Below, piece after piece: positions 8,051-15,807 of a stretch of 64,000 bases of DNA. The DNA lies in assembly GCA_947503715.1 (NCBI GenBank), contig CANNER010000002.1:558001-622000 (forward strand). Direction: 5' to 3'. Every line of letters begins with the position of its first letter. Position 1 is the stretch's first letter. The notes below the pieces were generated by a model that did not search any database, was not told where the DNA came from, and saw only the letters and a list, made by a program, of their open reading frames with translations. Source of the stretch: an uncultured Caulobacterales bacterium. GTDB taxonomy: Bacteria; Pseudomonadota; Alphaproteobacteria; Caulobacterales; Maricaulaceae. A program made the translations under genes and the position numbers.

Positions 8051-9427
8051 TTAGCTTCCGCCGAGCACATTTCGCGGCGCGGGGTCCAGCACGATGAAGC
8101 GCCCATTGCGGATTTGATAGACCGCCAAGCCGCGTTCGGGGCGACCATCGGAGTCAAAGCTGACGAGGCCGTCCACACCGTAAAAGCCTTGCGGATTTTC
8201 CGCGCGGTCATAGCGTCGCTTCGGGTCACCATCGGCGACATAGGCGCCCATCATGACGGCATCATAGGCGAGGCTGGCGAGACCCGTGGCTGTTTCGCCA
8301 TATGTCCGGTCATAGGTGTCGAGGAAGAGCTGCTGCGCGTCCTTATCCGGTCCGGCGAAGATACCGCGGCTCAGGGCGGGTTCGCGGACTGTGTCAGGGT
8401 CGGCCCAGCGGGACGTCCCCATAAATTGCACATCGGCCGGATCGACCTCGTAATAGGGTAAGAGCGGCGCGAGGGAGCGGAGCGCGGTTCCGCCTTCGGG
8501 AAGAAGGATCGCTTCAAAACTCATCGGCGTGGTCCCGCCACTGCGTTCGGCAAGCTCTTCGCCTTCTGCATGAAACGCCGCCAGTTTCTGCGCGGGTGTC
8601 TGCATCACGGAGATATCGTTACCCGTGTAGGATTCAGCTGCCGTGATCTCGCCGCCAATCTCCCTGACGCGATTATTATAGGCGTTGCGCACGCGGTCCC
8701 CATAGGCTCCATTTGGTCCTAAATAGGCAAAGCGTGTCGTGCCTGTACTGGCGACATAATCGACGATACGTTCAACCTCGGCTTCGGGCGGGAAGGACAT
8801 TAGATAGGTACCGTTACCCGCCACACGTTGGTCGTTCGAGAATGCAATGACGGGAATATTCGCCCGCCGGGCTTCGCGGGACGCCGCATCTACATTGGCC
8901 GCAATGATCGGGCCAAGAATGACATCCGCCCCAGCCGTAATCGCAGCCCGTGTGGCAGAGCGTGCGCCGTCTTCCGTGCCTTTGGTGTCCAATGCGATCA
9001 GAAGCACATCCGGTGAAGAACGCGAGAAAACGGCCAGTTCCGCCGCGCGGTACATGGATTGCGCTTCCTGCGCGAGACGGGAGGAGCTGGTCGAAAACGG
9101 CAGAAGCACGGCGAGGCGTTTCGTGTCACGTCCTTCCATGTGCGGCGGTGTCAGACCTTCGCGATTGTTGAAATAGGGGCCTGCATCGGCGACGTCCGGC
9201 TCTTTTTCCACTTCCTTAGGTTCGTCACGATCTTTGACGACCTCATCCGGCGTTTCGGTGTCCGTCGGCGTCGGGATAGCGGGCTGCGACGGATAGTCGA
9301 CAACCGGACCGCCGCCCTGATTGGTCGGCGCGGGCGGCTGCGTTGTCGTGCAGGCCGAGACCGCGATCACGCAAACGCTCATCAGCGCGAGTTTCAAGCT
9401 ATAGCCAAACGGTTTTAGGTCGGGCAT
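8051..9427 (-). CDS. Penicillin-binding-protein activator, LpoA-like lipoprotein
   Basis: About 458 residues from MPDLKPFGYSLKLALMSVC. The lipobox VSAC follows at about residue 26, then a Pro/Thr-rich linker and a periplasmic-binding fold of the Leu/Ile/Val-binding type (LAVLLPFSTSSSRLAQEAQS; ADVILGPIIAANVDAAS; VIAFSNDQRVAGNGTYLM). It is divergent from rsmI, the neighbour of E. coli lpoA, which supports an outer-membrane lipoprotein acting on peptidoglycan synthases. The alphaproteobacterial form lacks the N-terminal TPR part of enteric LpoA, so the PBP-activation role is by analogy. Confidence 0.8.
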   Translation of the reverse strand: MPDLKPFGYSLKLALMSVCVIAVSACTTTQPPAPTNQGGGPVVDYPSQPAIPTPTDTETPDEVVKDRDEPKEVEKEPDVADAGPYFNNREGLTPPHMEGRDTKRLAVLLPFSTSSSRLAQEAQSMYRAAELAVFSRSSPDVLLIALDTKGTEDGARSATRAAITAGADVILGPIIAANVDAASREARRANIPVIAFSNDQRVAGNGTYLMSFPPEAEVERIVDYVASTGTTRFAYLGPNGAYGDRVRNAYNNRVREIGGEITAAESYTGNDISVMQTPAQKLAAFHAEGEELAERSGGTTPMSFEAILLPEGGTALRSLAPLLPYYEVDPADVQFMGTSRWADPDTVREPALSRGIFAGPDKDAQQLFLDTYDRTYGETATGLASLAYDAVMMGAYVADGDPKRRYDRAENPQGFYGVDGLVSFDSDGRPERGLAVYQIRNGRFIVLDPAPRNVLGGS

Positions 9428-9471
9428 GTTTGCTCCAGTTTTCAATGCGCCGCAGCGCGAAAGGTTCACTC

Positions 9472-10350
9472 GTGTCTAAGCCGCCCGTCCGGTCCCCGCA
9501 ACACCCGATAGGGGAAACGCAGACCTCACTTGCACCTGCACTCTATGTTGTCGCGACGCCCATCGGGAACCTGCGCGACATCACCTTGCGGGCGCTGGAC
9601 GTGCTCTCGACTGCGGATCGCATCCTCGCCGAGGACACACGCCAGACCGGAAAGCTGCTGGACGCCTATGACATTTCGGCCAGATTGACAGCCTATCATG
9701 ACCACAATGCGGCGGCCCGTATTCCGCAGGTCCTCGGCTGGCTGACAGAGGGCCAGTCCGTGGCATTAGTCTCGGACGCAGGAACGCCGCTCGTGTCTGA
9801 TCCCGGTTTCAAGCTCGTACGCGCCGCCGTCGCAGCAGGCGTGGACGTCATCCCGCTACCGGGCGCCTCCGCGCCGCTGGCCGCCTTAGTCAAATCCGGC
9901 CTCCCCTCGGACCGCTTTCTCTTTGCGGGTTTCCTCCCGCCCAAACCCGCCGCGCGGACCAAAACCCTGCAAGAGCTCTCCGACATCCGTGCCACGCTCA
10001 TCCTGTTCGAGACAGGGCCGCGCATTAAAGCCTGCCTCACCGACATTGCCGCTACGCTGGGCGAGCGGAATCTCGTCCTGACGCGCGAGTTGACCAAGCG
10101 CTATGAGGAAGCTCGCCACGGCACGGCGTCCGAGCTCCTCCAATCGGTCACGGACGACCCGCCGCGCGGCGAGATCGTCCTGCTCATCGGGCCACCCGAT
10201 GGCACTGCCGAATGGGATGAGGCCCGTGTCACCACCGCCCTCCGTGACGCCATCCCCGACCAAGGCGTCAAACGCGCGAGTGCCGCGATCGCCGAGCAGT
10301 CCGGCTGGGCGAAGCGCGATGTTTATGCCCTCGCGCTCACACTCAAATGA
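9472..10350 (+). CDS. rsmI: 16S rRNA (cytidine1402-2'-O)-methyltransferase RsmI
   Basis: About 292 residues from a GTG at 9472 preceded by AAAGG at good spacing; an ATG at 9445 is an alternative. LYVVATPIGNLRDITLRAL, ILAEDTRQTGKLL, VSDAGTPLVSDPG and IPLPGASAPLAALVKSGLP are the RsmI/tetrapyrrole-methylase hallmarks. It uses SAM to 2'-O-methylate C1402 in the ribosomal P site. The stop overlaps the yraN start as ATGA. Divergent from the lpoA-like gene, matching enterobacterial synteny. Confidence 0.95.
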   Translation: MSKPPVRSPQHPIGETQTSLAPALYVVATPIGNLRDITLRALDVLSTADRILAEDTRQTGKLLDAYDISARLTAYHDHNAAARIPQVLGWLTEGQSVALVSDAGTPLVSDPGFKLVRAAVAAGVDVIPLPGASAPLAALVKSGLPSDRFLFAGFLPPKPAARTKTLQELSDIRATLILFETGPRIKACLTDIAATLGERNLVLTRELTKRYEEARHGTASELLQSVTDDPPRGEIVLLIGPPDGTAEWDEARVTTALRDAIPDQGVKRASAAIAEQSGWAKRDVYALALTLK

Positions 10351-10733
10351 CGACCCGCACGCGACAGGAACGCGAAGCCGAAGGCCGCAAGGCCGAGGAC
10401 CATGTCGCCCGCTACCTCAAACTTCGAGGCTGGAAACTCCTAGACCAACGGTTCAAAACGCCGGAGGGGGAGGTCGACCTCATCGCGATCAAGGGCAAAA
10501 TCATCGCCTTTGTCGAAGTCAAACAGCGCGAAAAACTCCCCACCCGCGACGATCTCGTCACCACCAGTAATGAACGCCGCCTCATGGCTGCCGCGGAAAT
10601 CTGGGTGAACCGCAACTTCACCGACCTGCCCACGGATTTCGAAATCCGTTTCGACCTCGCCGTGATTGAGGGGCGCGTGCGGCCCCTGTCCAAGGTTTCA
10701 TATTCTGCACACGCTTTTCGCGGGGATTGGTAA
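10347..10733 (+). CDS. yraN: YraN family (UPF0102) endonuclease-like protein
   Basis: 128 residues. GRKAEDHVARYLKLRGW, GEVDLIAIKGKIIAFVEVK and the RFDLAVIE segment form the restriction-endonuclease-like core of UPF0102, with the E-VD...EVK catalytic pattern retained. The exact role is unresolved; homologues are linked to DNA processing. Start overlaps the rsmI stop by 4 bp, so it is co-transcribed. Confidence 0.93.
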   Translation: MTTRTRQEREAEGRKAEDHVARYLKLRGWKLLDQRFKTPEGEVDLIAIKGKIIAFVEVKQREKLPTRDDLVTTSNERRLMAAAEIWVNRNFTDLPTDFEIRFDLAVIEGRVRPLSKVSYSAHAFRGDW

Positions 10734-10768
10734 CCCCTCGTTCACCATGTTTGGCTAAGTCAGCCCCC

Positions 10769-11692
10769 ATGACCAAGCTTCTTAAACTCACGACCACGCT
10801 CCTCCTCGCGACGACACTGACCGGATGCGCTGTCGCCACGGCAGGTTTCAAGAAAGGCGACGAACGCAGTTTCGCCGGCTCATTGCGCGATGTGAATGCC
10901 GGCCGCGTGATCGAGGCCCGCATGAACCGGGCCCATGATTTCAAACTTTCCGGCGTCGATGTGGAAGTGGCTGAGCGCGTCGTCCTCCTCTCCGGCAATG
11001 TCCCGACGCAGCAGGACAAGATCGAGGCCACGCGCATTGCCTGGTCCGCCCCGGGTGTGGAGCAGGTCGGCAATGAAATCCTGATCAAGGGCAAGCAATC
11101 CTTCATTCGCAATACGAAGGACGGCGTGTTGGAGAAGTCCGTCCGCACCCGCCTGACCGTCGATAAATATGTCAAAGCCCGCAATTTTAACGTCGAGACC
11201 CATGACGGCATCGTCTACCTGATGGGCGTCGCGCGGACCGAGGCCGAGCTGAAACGCGCGGCGGAAATCGCGGCGACGACACGCGGCACGCGGCAAGTGA
11301 TCTCCTATGCCCGCATCGCGGATATGCCCCAAACGACAGAGCAGTTGGCCTCTGCCCCGCCGCAACGCCAACTCCCCGACTTCCTGACCCGCGCCCCGCA
11401 GGCCGATGACCAGATCGCCGCGCCGATCCAAAACGCCCCGCTCTCACAACCCATCCCGTTCGAACTGCCCTCCGAGACCGTGGTCGCCGCGCCGAGCCAG
11501 CTCGATATGGGGGACCGCCTCGGCAAGGAATTGCCAACGGATGAAGAACTCGGTGCCTACCGCACGGGGCAGGCGGGGGACGCGATCTCGATCATCGAGA
11601 GCGCACCCTATTACGTGCATCCCGATACGGGCGAGGAGATTCCGATTAATTATGATGCCGATGGGAATTTGATTCCGCAGATTATTCGTTAG
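10769..11692 (+). CDS. BON-domain lipoprotein (DolP-like)
   Basis: About 307 residues from MTKLLKLTTTLLLATTLTGC, a lipoprotein signal with lipobox LTGC. Two BON domains follow: FKLSGVDVEVAERVVLLSGN and NFNVETHDGIVYLMGVARTE. BON proteins such as E. coli DolP associate with the outer membrane and preserve envelope integrity. The C-terminal ~110 residues (PQRQLPDFLTRAPQADD onward) are Pro/Gln-rich, look disordered, and are absent from enteric DolP. It completes the lpoA-rsmI-yraN-dolP order. Confidence 0.85.
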   Translation: MTKLLKLTTTLLLATTLTGCAVATAGFKKGDERSFAGSLRDVNAGRVIEARMNRAHDFKLSGVDVEVAERVVLLSGNVPTQQDKIEATRIAWSAPGVEQVGNEILIKGKQSFIRNTKDGVLEKSVRTRLTVDKYVKARNFNVETHDGIVYLMGVARTEAELKRAAEIAATTRGTRQVISYARIADMPQTTEQLASAPPQRQLPDFLTRAPQADDQIAAPIQNAPLSQPIPFELPSETVVAAPSQLDMGDRLGKELPTDEELGAYRTGQAGDAISIIESAPYYVHPDTGEEIPINYDADGNLIPQIIR

Positions 11693-11712
11693 CTCCTGCG
11701 CAACACAACAAA

Positions 11713-11821
11713 TGTCATCCCGCACAAGCCCGAAGGGCGCTGATGCGGGACCTGACGTCTATTTTCTCAAACGCGCGTTCTGTAAACGATAGGCCCCGCA
11801 TCCATTGGTGTCGGGGTGACA
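11713..11821 (+). repeat. Palindromic intergenic repeat, copy A
   Basis: A 109-bp element beginning TGTCATCCCGCACAAGCCCG and ending GGGGTGACA, with inner motifs GATGCGGGACCTG and GGCCCCGCATCC. The ends and the inner CCCGC/GCGGG blocks are inverted repeats, giving a long foldable palindrome. It matches, in opposite orientation, the element at 12504-12622. No coding capacity. Confidence 0.75.
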
Positions 11822-11918
11822 CCGAGAGAAAATTTACTGTTCAACCGAACCGCACGGCACCGCGCAAGCGTGTGCCCAGCGCTCCGCTGCAATCGACCCA
11901 CCAGGTCGATTGCGGACG

Positions 11919-12461
11919 CTATGCGACCCATTTCCCGCTCTCATACCGTTCCAACACAATCTCCAAATCCGCCACCCAATCCGGCACATCTTTCCGATGT
12001 CTGTAATCCTCGACAATCCGGCGCGTGGCCCAGCCGGGTACGTGGATTTTGAACTTCTCCTGCAGCAGGTACTGCCCGCATTCGTTCAAATCCGCCTCGC
12101 AGCCAATCGCGTCCCACACCTCCGGTCCGGCTTTCATGACTTTCTGTATAATGCGAATGCCGCGTTCCATGAACCAAATCCCGACATGATTGTCATAGGG
12201 CTCATAGCCCTCGACATAGGTTTTGACGAATTCCCGGCGGACAAAACCCTTATCCATATATTCACACATTTTCAGCTCATCCAGCGGCGAAAGCGGCTTC
12301 AAATCCCGCTCCAGATTGAAAAATTCTTCGTCCTCTTCTTCGGGACGCTCCGCCTCCAAACGAAGCGCCTCCCGCTCGGCCAATGCCGCTTCGCGTTTGA
12401 GTTTCTCGCGGGCGGATTGAAGGCGAATTTGTTCGAGGGTGGAGGGTGTATTGCGGGGCAT
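11919..12461 (-). CDS. Uncharacterised charged protein with N-terminal coiled coil
   Basis: About 180 residues from MPRNTPSTLEQIRLQSAREK; the frame extends upstream to 12554 but would run into the adjoining repeat, so this ATG is preferred. Residues ~8-45 are a Lys/Glu/Arg/Ala-rich coiled coil, then comes an acidic patch (PEEEDEEFFN). The folded part has WFMERGIRIIQKVMKAG, PEVWDAIGCEADLNECGQY and GWATRRIVEDYRHRKDVPDW. No family recognised. The gene stands alone between two inverted copies of a palindromic repeat. Confidence 0.75.
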   Translation of the reverse strand: MPRNTPSTLEQIRLQSAREKLKREAALAEREALRLEAERPEEEDEEFFNLERDLKPLSPLDELKMCEYMDKGFVRREFVKTYVEGYEPYDNHVGIWFMERGIRIIQKVMKAGPEVWDAIGCEADLNECGQYLLQEKFKIHVPGWATRRIVEDYRHRKDVPDWVADLEIVLERYESGKWVA

Positions 12462-12503
12462 GGTGGGTCTTTCGATTGTGTGTAATATGAGATTAGCTTT
12501 CGA

Positions 12504-12622
12504 TGTCATCCCGCACGCAGGCAAAGCCGGAGATGCGGGACCTACCGTTTGCAAAACGTAACTGGCGTCGTGTAGACGGCAGGTCCCGCATCAGCGCCCT
12601 GACGGGCTTGTGCGGGATGACA
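12504..12622 (-). repeat. Palindromic intergenic repeat, copy B (inverted)
   Basis: A 119-bp element. Its reverse complement begins TGTCATCCCGCACAAGCCCG and continues GGGCGCTGATGCGGGACCTG, matching copy A at 11713-11821 nearly base for base at that end, with a diverged middle. Terminal TGTCATCCCGCA / TGCGGGATGACA is a perfect inverted repeat. It resembles MITE-like palindromic elements of alphaproteobacterial intergenic DNA. Confidence 0.78.
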
Positions 12623-13000
12623 GTTTGTTATGAAGACAAGCGTCATCGCTCACAGCCGATCCAGCGACTGCCACCAATTACGTTTGTCCGGTAAAAGCAG
12701 GACGTCCGCGTGGTCGGTCCCCGCGATGGAGACCAAATGAGTTACTGTTTTTCGCGAGGATCAGCCACGCGGCAGTGCGTTCGGAAAGCGGCCGTACTTG
12801 AATGCTGTCGTTCCAGACAGATCAGCTCGCACCTTCCGGCCCCCGGACCCGGAGACTAACCCGAACCCATAGGCACACCGTCCCCCGGTATCAGAGAAGA
12901 GGTCGACTCTCTCCTGTCCCATATCCGAAGGAACGAGTTTGAATATAAGGGGGTTTGGATAAGTGGGGATTATGTTTTTTATAAATGTGAGGTTTGGACG
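12623..13000. other. Intergenic stretch without convincing ORF
   Basis: About 378 bp between repeat B and the AT-rich PIN gene. It holds the structured block described at 12700-12773. Outside that block, CTGTC/GACAG can form another small hairpin, and the last ~50 bp before 13000 become AT-rich, which marks the edge of the AAA/PIN cassette. No tRNA, RNase P (GAGGAAAGTC) or tmRNA hallmark was found by eye. Confidence 0.5.
12700..12773 (-). ncRNA. Candidate structured RNA block, copy 1
   Basis: Read on the minus strand, the block starts GCCGCGTGGC and ends CCACGCGGACGTCC. An outer 8-bp helix (CCGCGTGG/CCACGCGG) encloses a purine-rich strand (CCTCGCGAAAAACAG...AACTC) and a hairpin GGTCTCC-ATCGC-GGGGACC directly before the closing strand. 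The same arrangement with compensatory base changes occurs at 52388-52464 on the plus strand. The pairing differences support selection on structure. No known RNA class recognised; transcript ends undefined. Confidence 0.45.
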
Positions 13001-13405
13001 CTAAGTACAACATCCATCTAATACACTGGATGATCCCTGATGTTGATAAACTTTACATCTTGGTTTGTTGAAAAAAAGTGGATTTTTCAAATCATCAATA
13101 AGATTAGAGTCTTTAGTGCATACAACTCTGGTTGAAGAATTCGCAATCAAAGCAAGAATATGTGGATCGTCACTAGTCATATTATTTTTAATATTATTAG
13201 GTAATTTTTCATTTTGTATAAGAATACCTCGACCAACCTTCTTGAGATTCATTGCCAAGTTTACAAGTTTGTAAGGATACTCTTTAAGAAGACTTGCGTT
13301 AAACGCCATCTTTCCACCAGATTCAATATATTTTAAAATTGGTATTAAATATTCGTGCTCGGCAATATAGTCGCCAGCCATATTGTTATCGATCACTAGG
13401 CACAT
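13001..13405 (-). CDS. PIN-like nuclease partner of the AAA ATPase
   Basis: 134 residues. The N-terminal CLVIDNN places an Asp at the end of the first strand as in PIN domains. SDDPHILALIANSST and VVCTKDSNLIDDLK supply the later acidic residues in the usual spacing, so a PIN-like RNase is likely. The last ~20 residues contain several Cys. The start follows the ATPase stop by a single base (TGA T ATG), indicating coupling. AT-rich with rare-codon use unlike neighbours, suggesting acquisition. Whether it acts as toxin, defence effector or housekeeping RNase cannot be read from sequence. Confidence 0.65.
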   Translation of the reverse strand: MCLVIDNNMAGDYIAEHEYLIPILKYIESGGKMAFNASLLKEYPYKLVNLAMNLKKVGRGILIQNEKLPNNIKNNMTSDDPHILALIANSSTRVVCTKDSNLIDDLKNPLFFNKPRCKVYQHQGSSSVLDGCCT

Positions 13406-13406
13406 A

Positions 13407-14780
13407 TCACAAACCCAAAACAGCTAGACTTTCGTGTATGAAAAATGATCTATACTTATCAGGTGGATCTACCATTTCGCCTTCTTTATCAAGTTTGATA
13501 GATGTTATGCTTGTGTTGAAACGATCTTTTTCAAAAAACAGGATTTCGACGTCTTTATTAGAAATACTTCCTTTTCGGATGGCCATTCTAATTCTATCGA
13601 TGAAAAAGTCGCTGTGCGTCTCAATTACAAAAGATGGGCTTCTTCGAGAGGATGCTACATTAGTAATTACATCTCCCAATGCGGCTTGAGCCGATGGATG
13701 TAAGTGCACTTCGGGTTGTTGTAGCAACATGGTTGAACCATTCTTTAACTCAGAGATCATCATGAAAAATGGAAGAACCTGACTTATGCCGTATCCTACA
13801 TCAATAATATTGGACTCTCTTCCAGAATTTTTCACTAAAATTCTAAATGGGTCAGATTCACCCCTGCCTAACTTTTGAATTTTTATAGATTCAAATAATC
13901 CTGTAATTCTTCCATAATTTTCTAAGTTCGCTTTTACACCTTTCCAACCATCAGGATCGACTCTTGCAAGTCTACCAATCCTTGCAATAAGTTGGTCCCC
14001 CTCCGATGATTGCGATAATTGTGTTGGGTCATAGTTACGTAGAGGTTGGGTGCGAACTGGAGCTAGAGCAAAGACGTTAGATGTCTTTCTAGCGCTCAAT
14101 CTTCTAAACTTATCCCAAATTTCTTCTACAATTGCCGCCGATTTATCTATTGCTGACGGACTTGCTTTTTCTGAGTTGCTTTGTTTCTCTCTACCCGAAA
14201 AAACAAGATCTCGAAGGAAGTACTCCAAAGTGAGCATGTCGTTTCTTGATGTAATAAACAAAGATCTGCGACTTGATGTGAGTGTATGTTCAAACCCCTC
14301 TAGATTGTCGCAAACTAACGCTTTAATTTCAGAGTTTTCCTGAAAAATGGTTATCGACCTATCACCCAAAGCAATTTTGTATTGAGTTGGTTTGGCCTCC
14401 CCACTTACCTCAGTAAATATCATACTGAAGTTCAAGTCGGTATTTCGTCTTTTGTTAGTTTCAGATTTGGAAAACAATTCGAGATTAGTTTTGGTTGCTG
14501 ATCTTCTAGGGAAGTTCTGACTTATCCCAATTTTAAAACTTGTATCGCGGCCGTATTTTCCTCCACGGTAATGCGCCATATCTTTAAAACCGCCTAGATA
14601 AAAGGGGTCTTTGTTAAAAGTTGCGTCTGTATCTCGAGAAAGAAAATCTAATATGTATCGCAGGCCCGCTAGAAAAGAAGACTTACCCGTACTGTTCTCA
14701 CCGACAAGGATAGTGATGGGAGCTATTCGAGCAGTTTGTGTATCTCCGAAGCATCTAAACTTTTCTAAAAGCAGTTCCAT
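13407..14780 (-). CDS. AAA family ATPase (RecF/OLD-like, AAA_21/DUF3696 type)
   Basis: 457 residues. ITILVGENSTGKSS near residue 25 is the Walker A. MLLQQPEVHLHPSAQ near residue 355 carries the Walker B/signature region of SMC/RecF-like ABC ATPases, and VIETHSDFFIDRIRMA the following conserved His/Asp switch. The tail EMVDPPDKYRSFF resembles the DUF3696 ending. No TOPRIM nuclease domain follows, so it is not an OLD nuclease; the nuclease is supplied by the coupled PIN gene. It starts 16 bp after argF on the same strand and is AT-rich. ATPase + small nuclease pairs of this build are typical of anti-phage systems; that role is inference. Confidence 0.85.
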   Translation of the reverse strand: MELLLEKFRCFGDTQTARIAPITILVGENSTGKSSFLAGLRYILDFLSRDTDATFNKDPFYLGGFKDMAHYRGGKYGRDTSFKIGISQNFPRRSATKTNLELFSKSETNKRRNTDLNFSMIFTEVSGEAKPTQYKIALGDRSITIFQENSEIKALVCDNLEGFEHTLTSSRRSLFITSRNDMLTLEYFLRDLVFSGREKQSNSEKASPSAIDKSAAIVEEIWDKFRRLSARKTSNVFALAPVRTQPLRNYDPTQLSQSSEGDQLIARIGRLARVDPDGWKGVKANLENYGRITGLFESIKIQKLGRGESDPFRILVKNSGRESNIIDVGYGISQVLPFFMMISELKNGSTMLLQQPEVHLHPSAQAALGDVITNVASSRRSPSFVIETHSDFFIDRIRMAIRKGSISNKDVEILFFEKDRFNTSITSIKLDKEGEMVDPPDKYRSFFIHESLAVLGL

Positions 14781-14796
14781 GCTTGTCTCTCAATCG

Positions 14797-15747
14797 TTAG
14801 GTTTCTAAACACCACCTAACAATCGCCTTCTGTGCATGCAACCTGTTCTCCGCTTCGTCCCAGACCACGCTCTGCTCACCCTCCAACACTTCTGCCGTCA
14901 TTTCCTGTCCGCGATAGGCGGGGAGGCAGTGTAGGAATGCGGCGTCCTGTTTGGCTTTCCCGAGGATTGACGCGTCGATTTGGTAGGGGGTGAGGGCTTT
15001 GAGGCGCTCTTCTTTATCTGTATCGCCCATCGAGACCCAGCAATCCGTGATCAGGGCGTCTGCGCCGCTGGCGGCGTCCTGTGGGGAGAGGTCGGTGACG
15101 ATCTTGCCTTGGCGGTCTTGTGCGGCCTGAATGATGGCAGATGTTTTAGGGTTTGCGTCGAGGCTGTAACTGTCGGGGGAGCTGATCCGCAGCTCATAGC
15201 CAAAAGCGGGGGCGGCATTGACGAAACTGGCCAGCACATTATTCCCGTCGCCGATCCAGCTCAGCACCGCGCCGTTCAGTTTCGTGCCGCGTTCTTCTAT
15301 CGTCATGAGGTCCGCCAGTATCTGGCAGGGGTGATTGAAATCCGACAACCCGTTAATGACGGGCACATCGGAATGGGCCGCGAAATCCGTGATCGTGCTA
15401 TGCGCGTTAGAGCGGATCATGACCGCATCGACAAAGCGGGACAGCACGCGCGCCGTATCCGCCACGCTCTCCCCGCGGCCCAGCTGCATATCATTGGACG
15501 TCGCGGTAATGGACGTCCCGCCCAGTTGCCGCATGCCCATATCAAAAGAGAACCGCGTCCGGGTCGAGGATTTCTCGAATATCATCGCGAGCGTGTGGCC
15601 GTTGAGCGACGGCCCCTCTCCATTAAGACCAGGGTCCGTTGCGCCTTTGGGTAGACCCGTGCGCGCGGCCTTCATCGCATGGGCTTGGTTCAGAATGCTT
15701 CTGAGGTCCGCGGCGGAAATATCAGCGAGCGAGAGAAAATGCGGCAT
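14797..15747 (-). CDS. argF: Ornithine carbamoyltransferase
   Basis: 316 residues. [13 protein letters not shown] near residue 60 holds the carbamoyl-phosphate STRTR motif, and [14 protein letters not shown] near residue 273 the ornithine-side HCLP motif; HPCQILADL is also present. It makes citrulline in arginine biosynthesis. Downstream by 16 bp is the AAA/PIN cassette, so that cassette may be expressed by readthrough from argF. The P450 gene upstream is on the same strand. Confidence 0.97.
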   Translation of the reverse strand: MPHFLSLADISAADLRSILNQAHAMKAARTGLPKGATDPGLNGEGPSLNGHTLAMIFEKSSTRTRFSFDMGMRQLGGTSITATSNDMQLGRGESVADTARVLSRFVDAVMIRSNAHSTITDFAAHSDVPVINGLSDFNHPCQILADLMTIEERGTKLNGAVLSWIGDGNNVLASFVNAAPAFGYELRISSPDSYSLDANPKTSAIIQAAQDRQGKIVTDLSPQDAASGADALITDCWVSMGDTDKEERLKALTPYQIDASILGKAKQDAAFLHCLPAYRGQEMTAEVLEGEQSVVWDEAENRLHAQKAIVRWCLET

Positions 15748-15807
15748 GGTGTGAGGAGTCCCTAAAAAGACGAATTAGCCTATAGGCACGGTTTTGCCAA
15801 GTGGCGT

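Noticed and set aside
12640-12960. tmRNA, RNase P RNA, 6S or tRNA
   Set aside because: No GAGGAAAGTCC, no ANDN tag codons, no GGTTCGA T-arm; structure does not fit known layouts as far as I can judge.
13407-14780. Call as Gabija, PARIS or OLD nuclease
   Set aside because: No TOPRIM domain, no UvrD helicase and no AriB-like partner; only ATPase plus PIN-like protein are seen.
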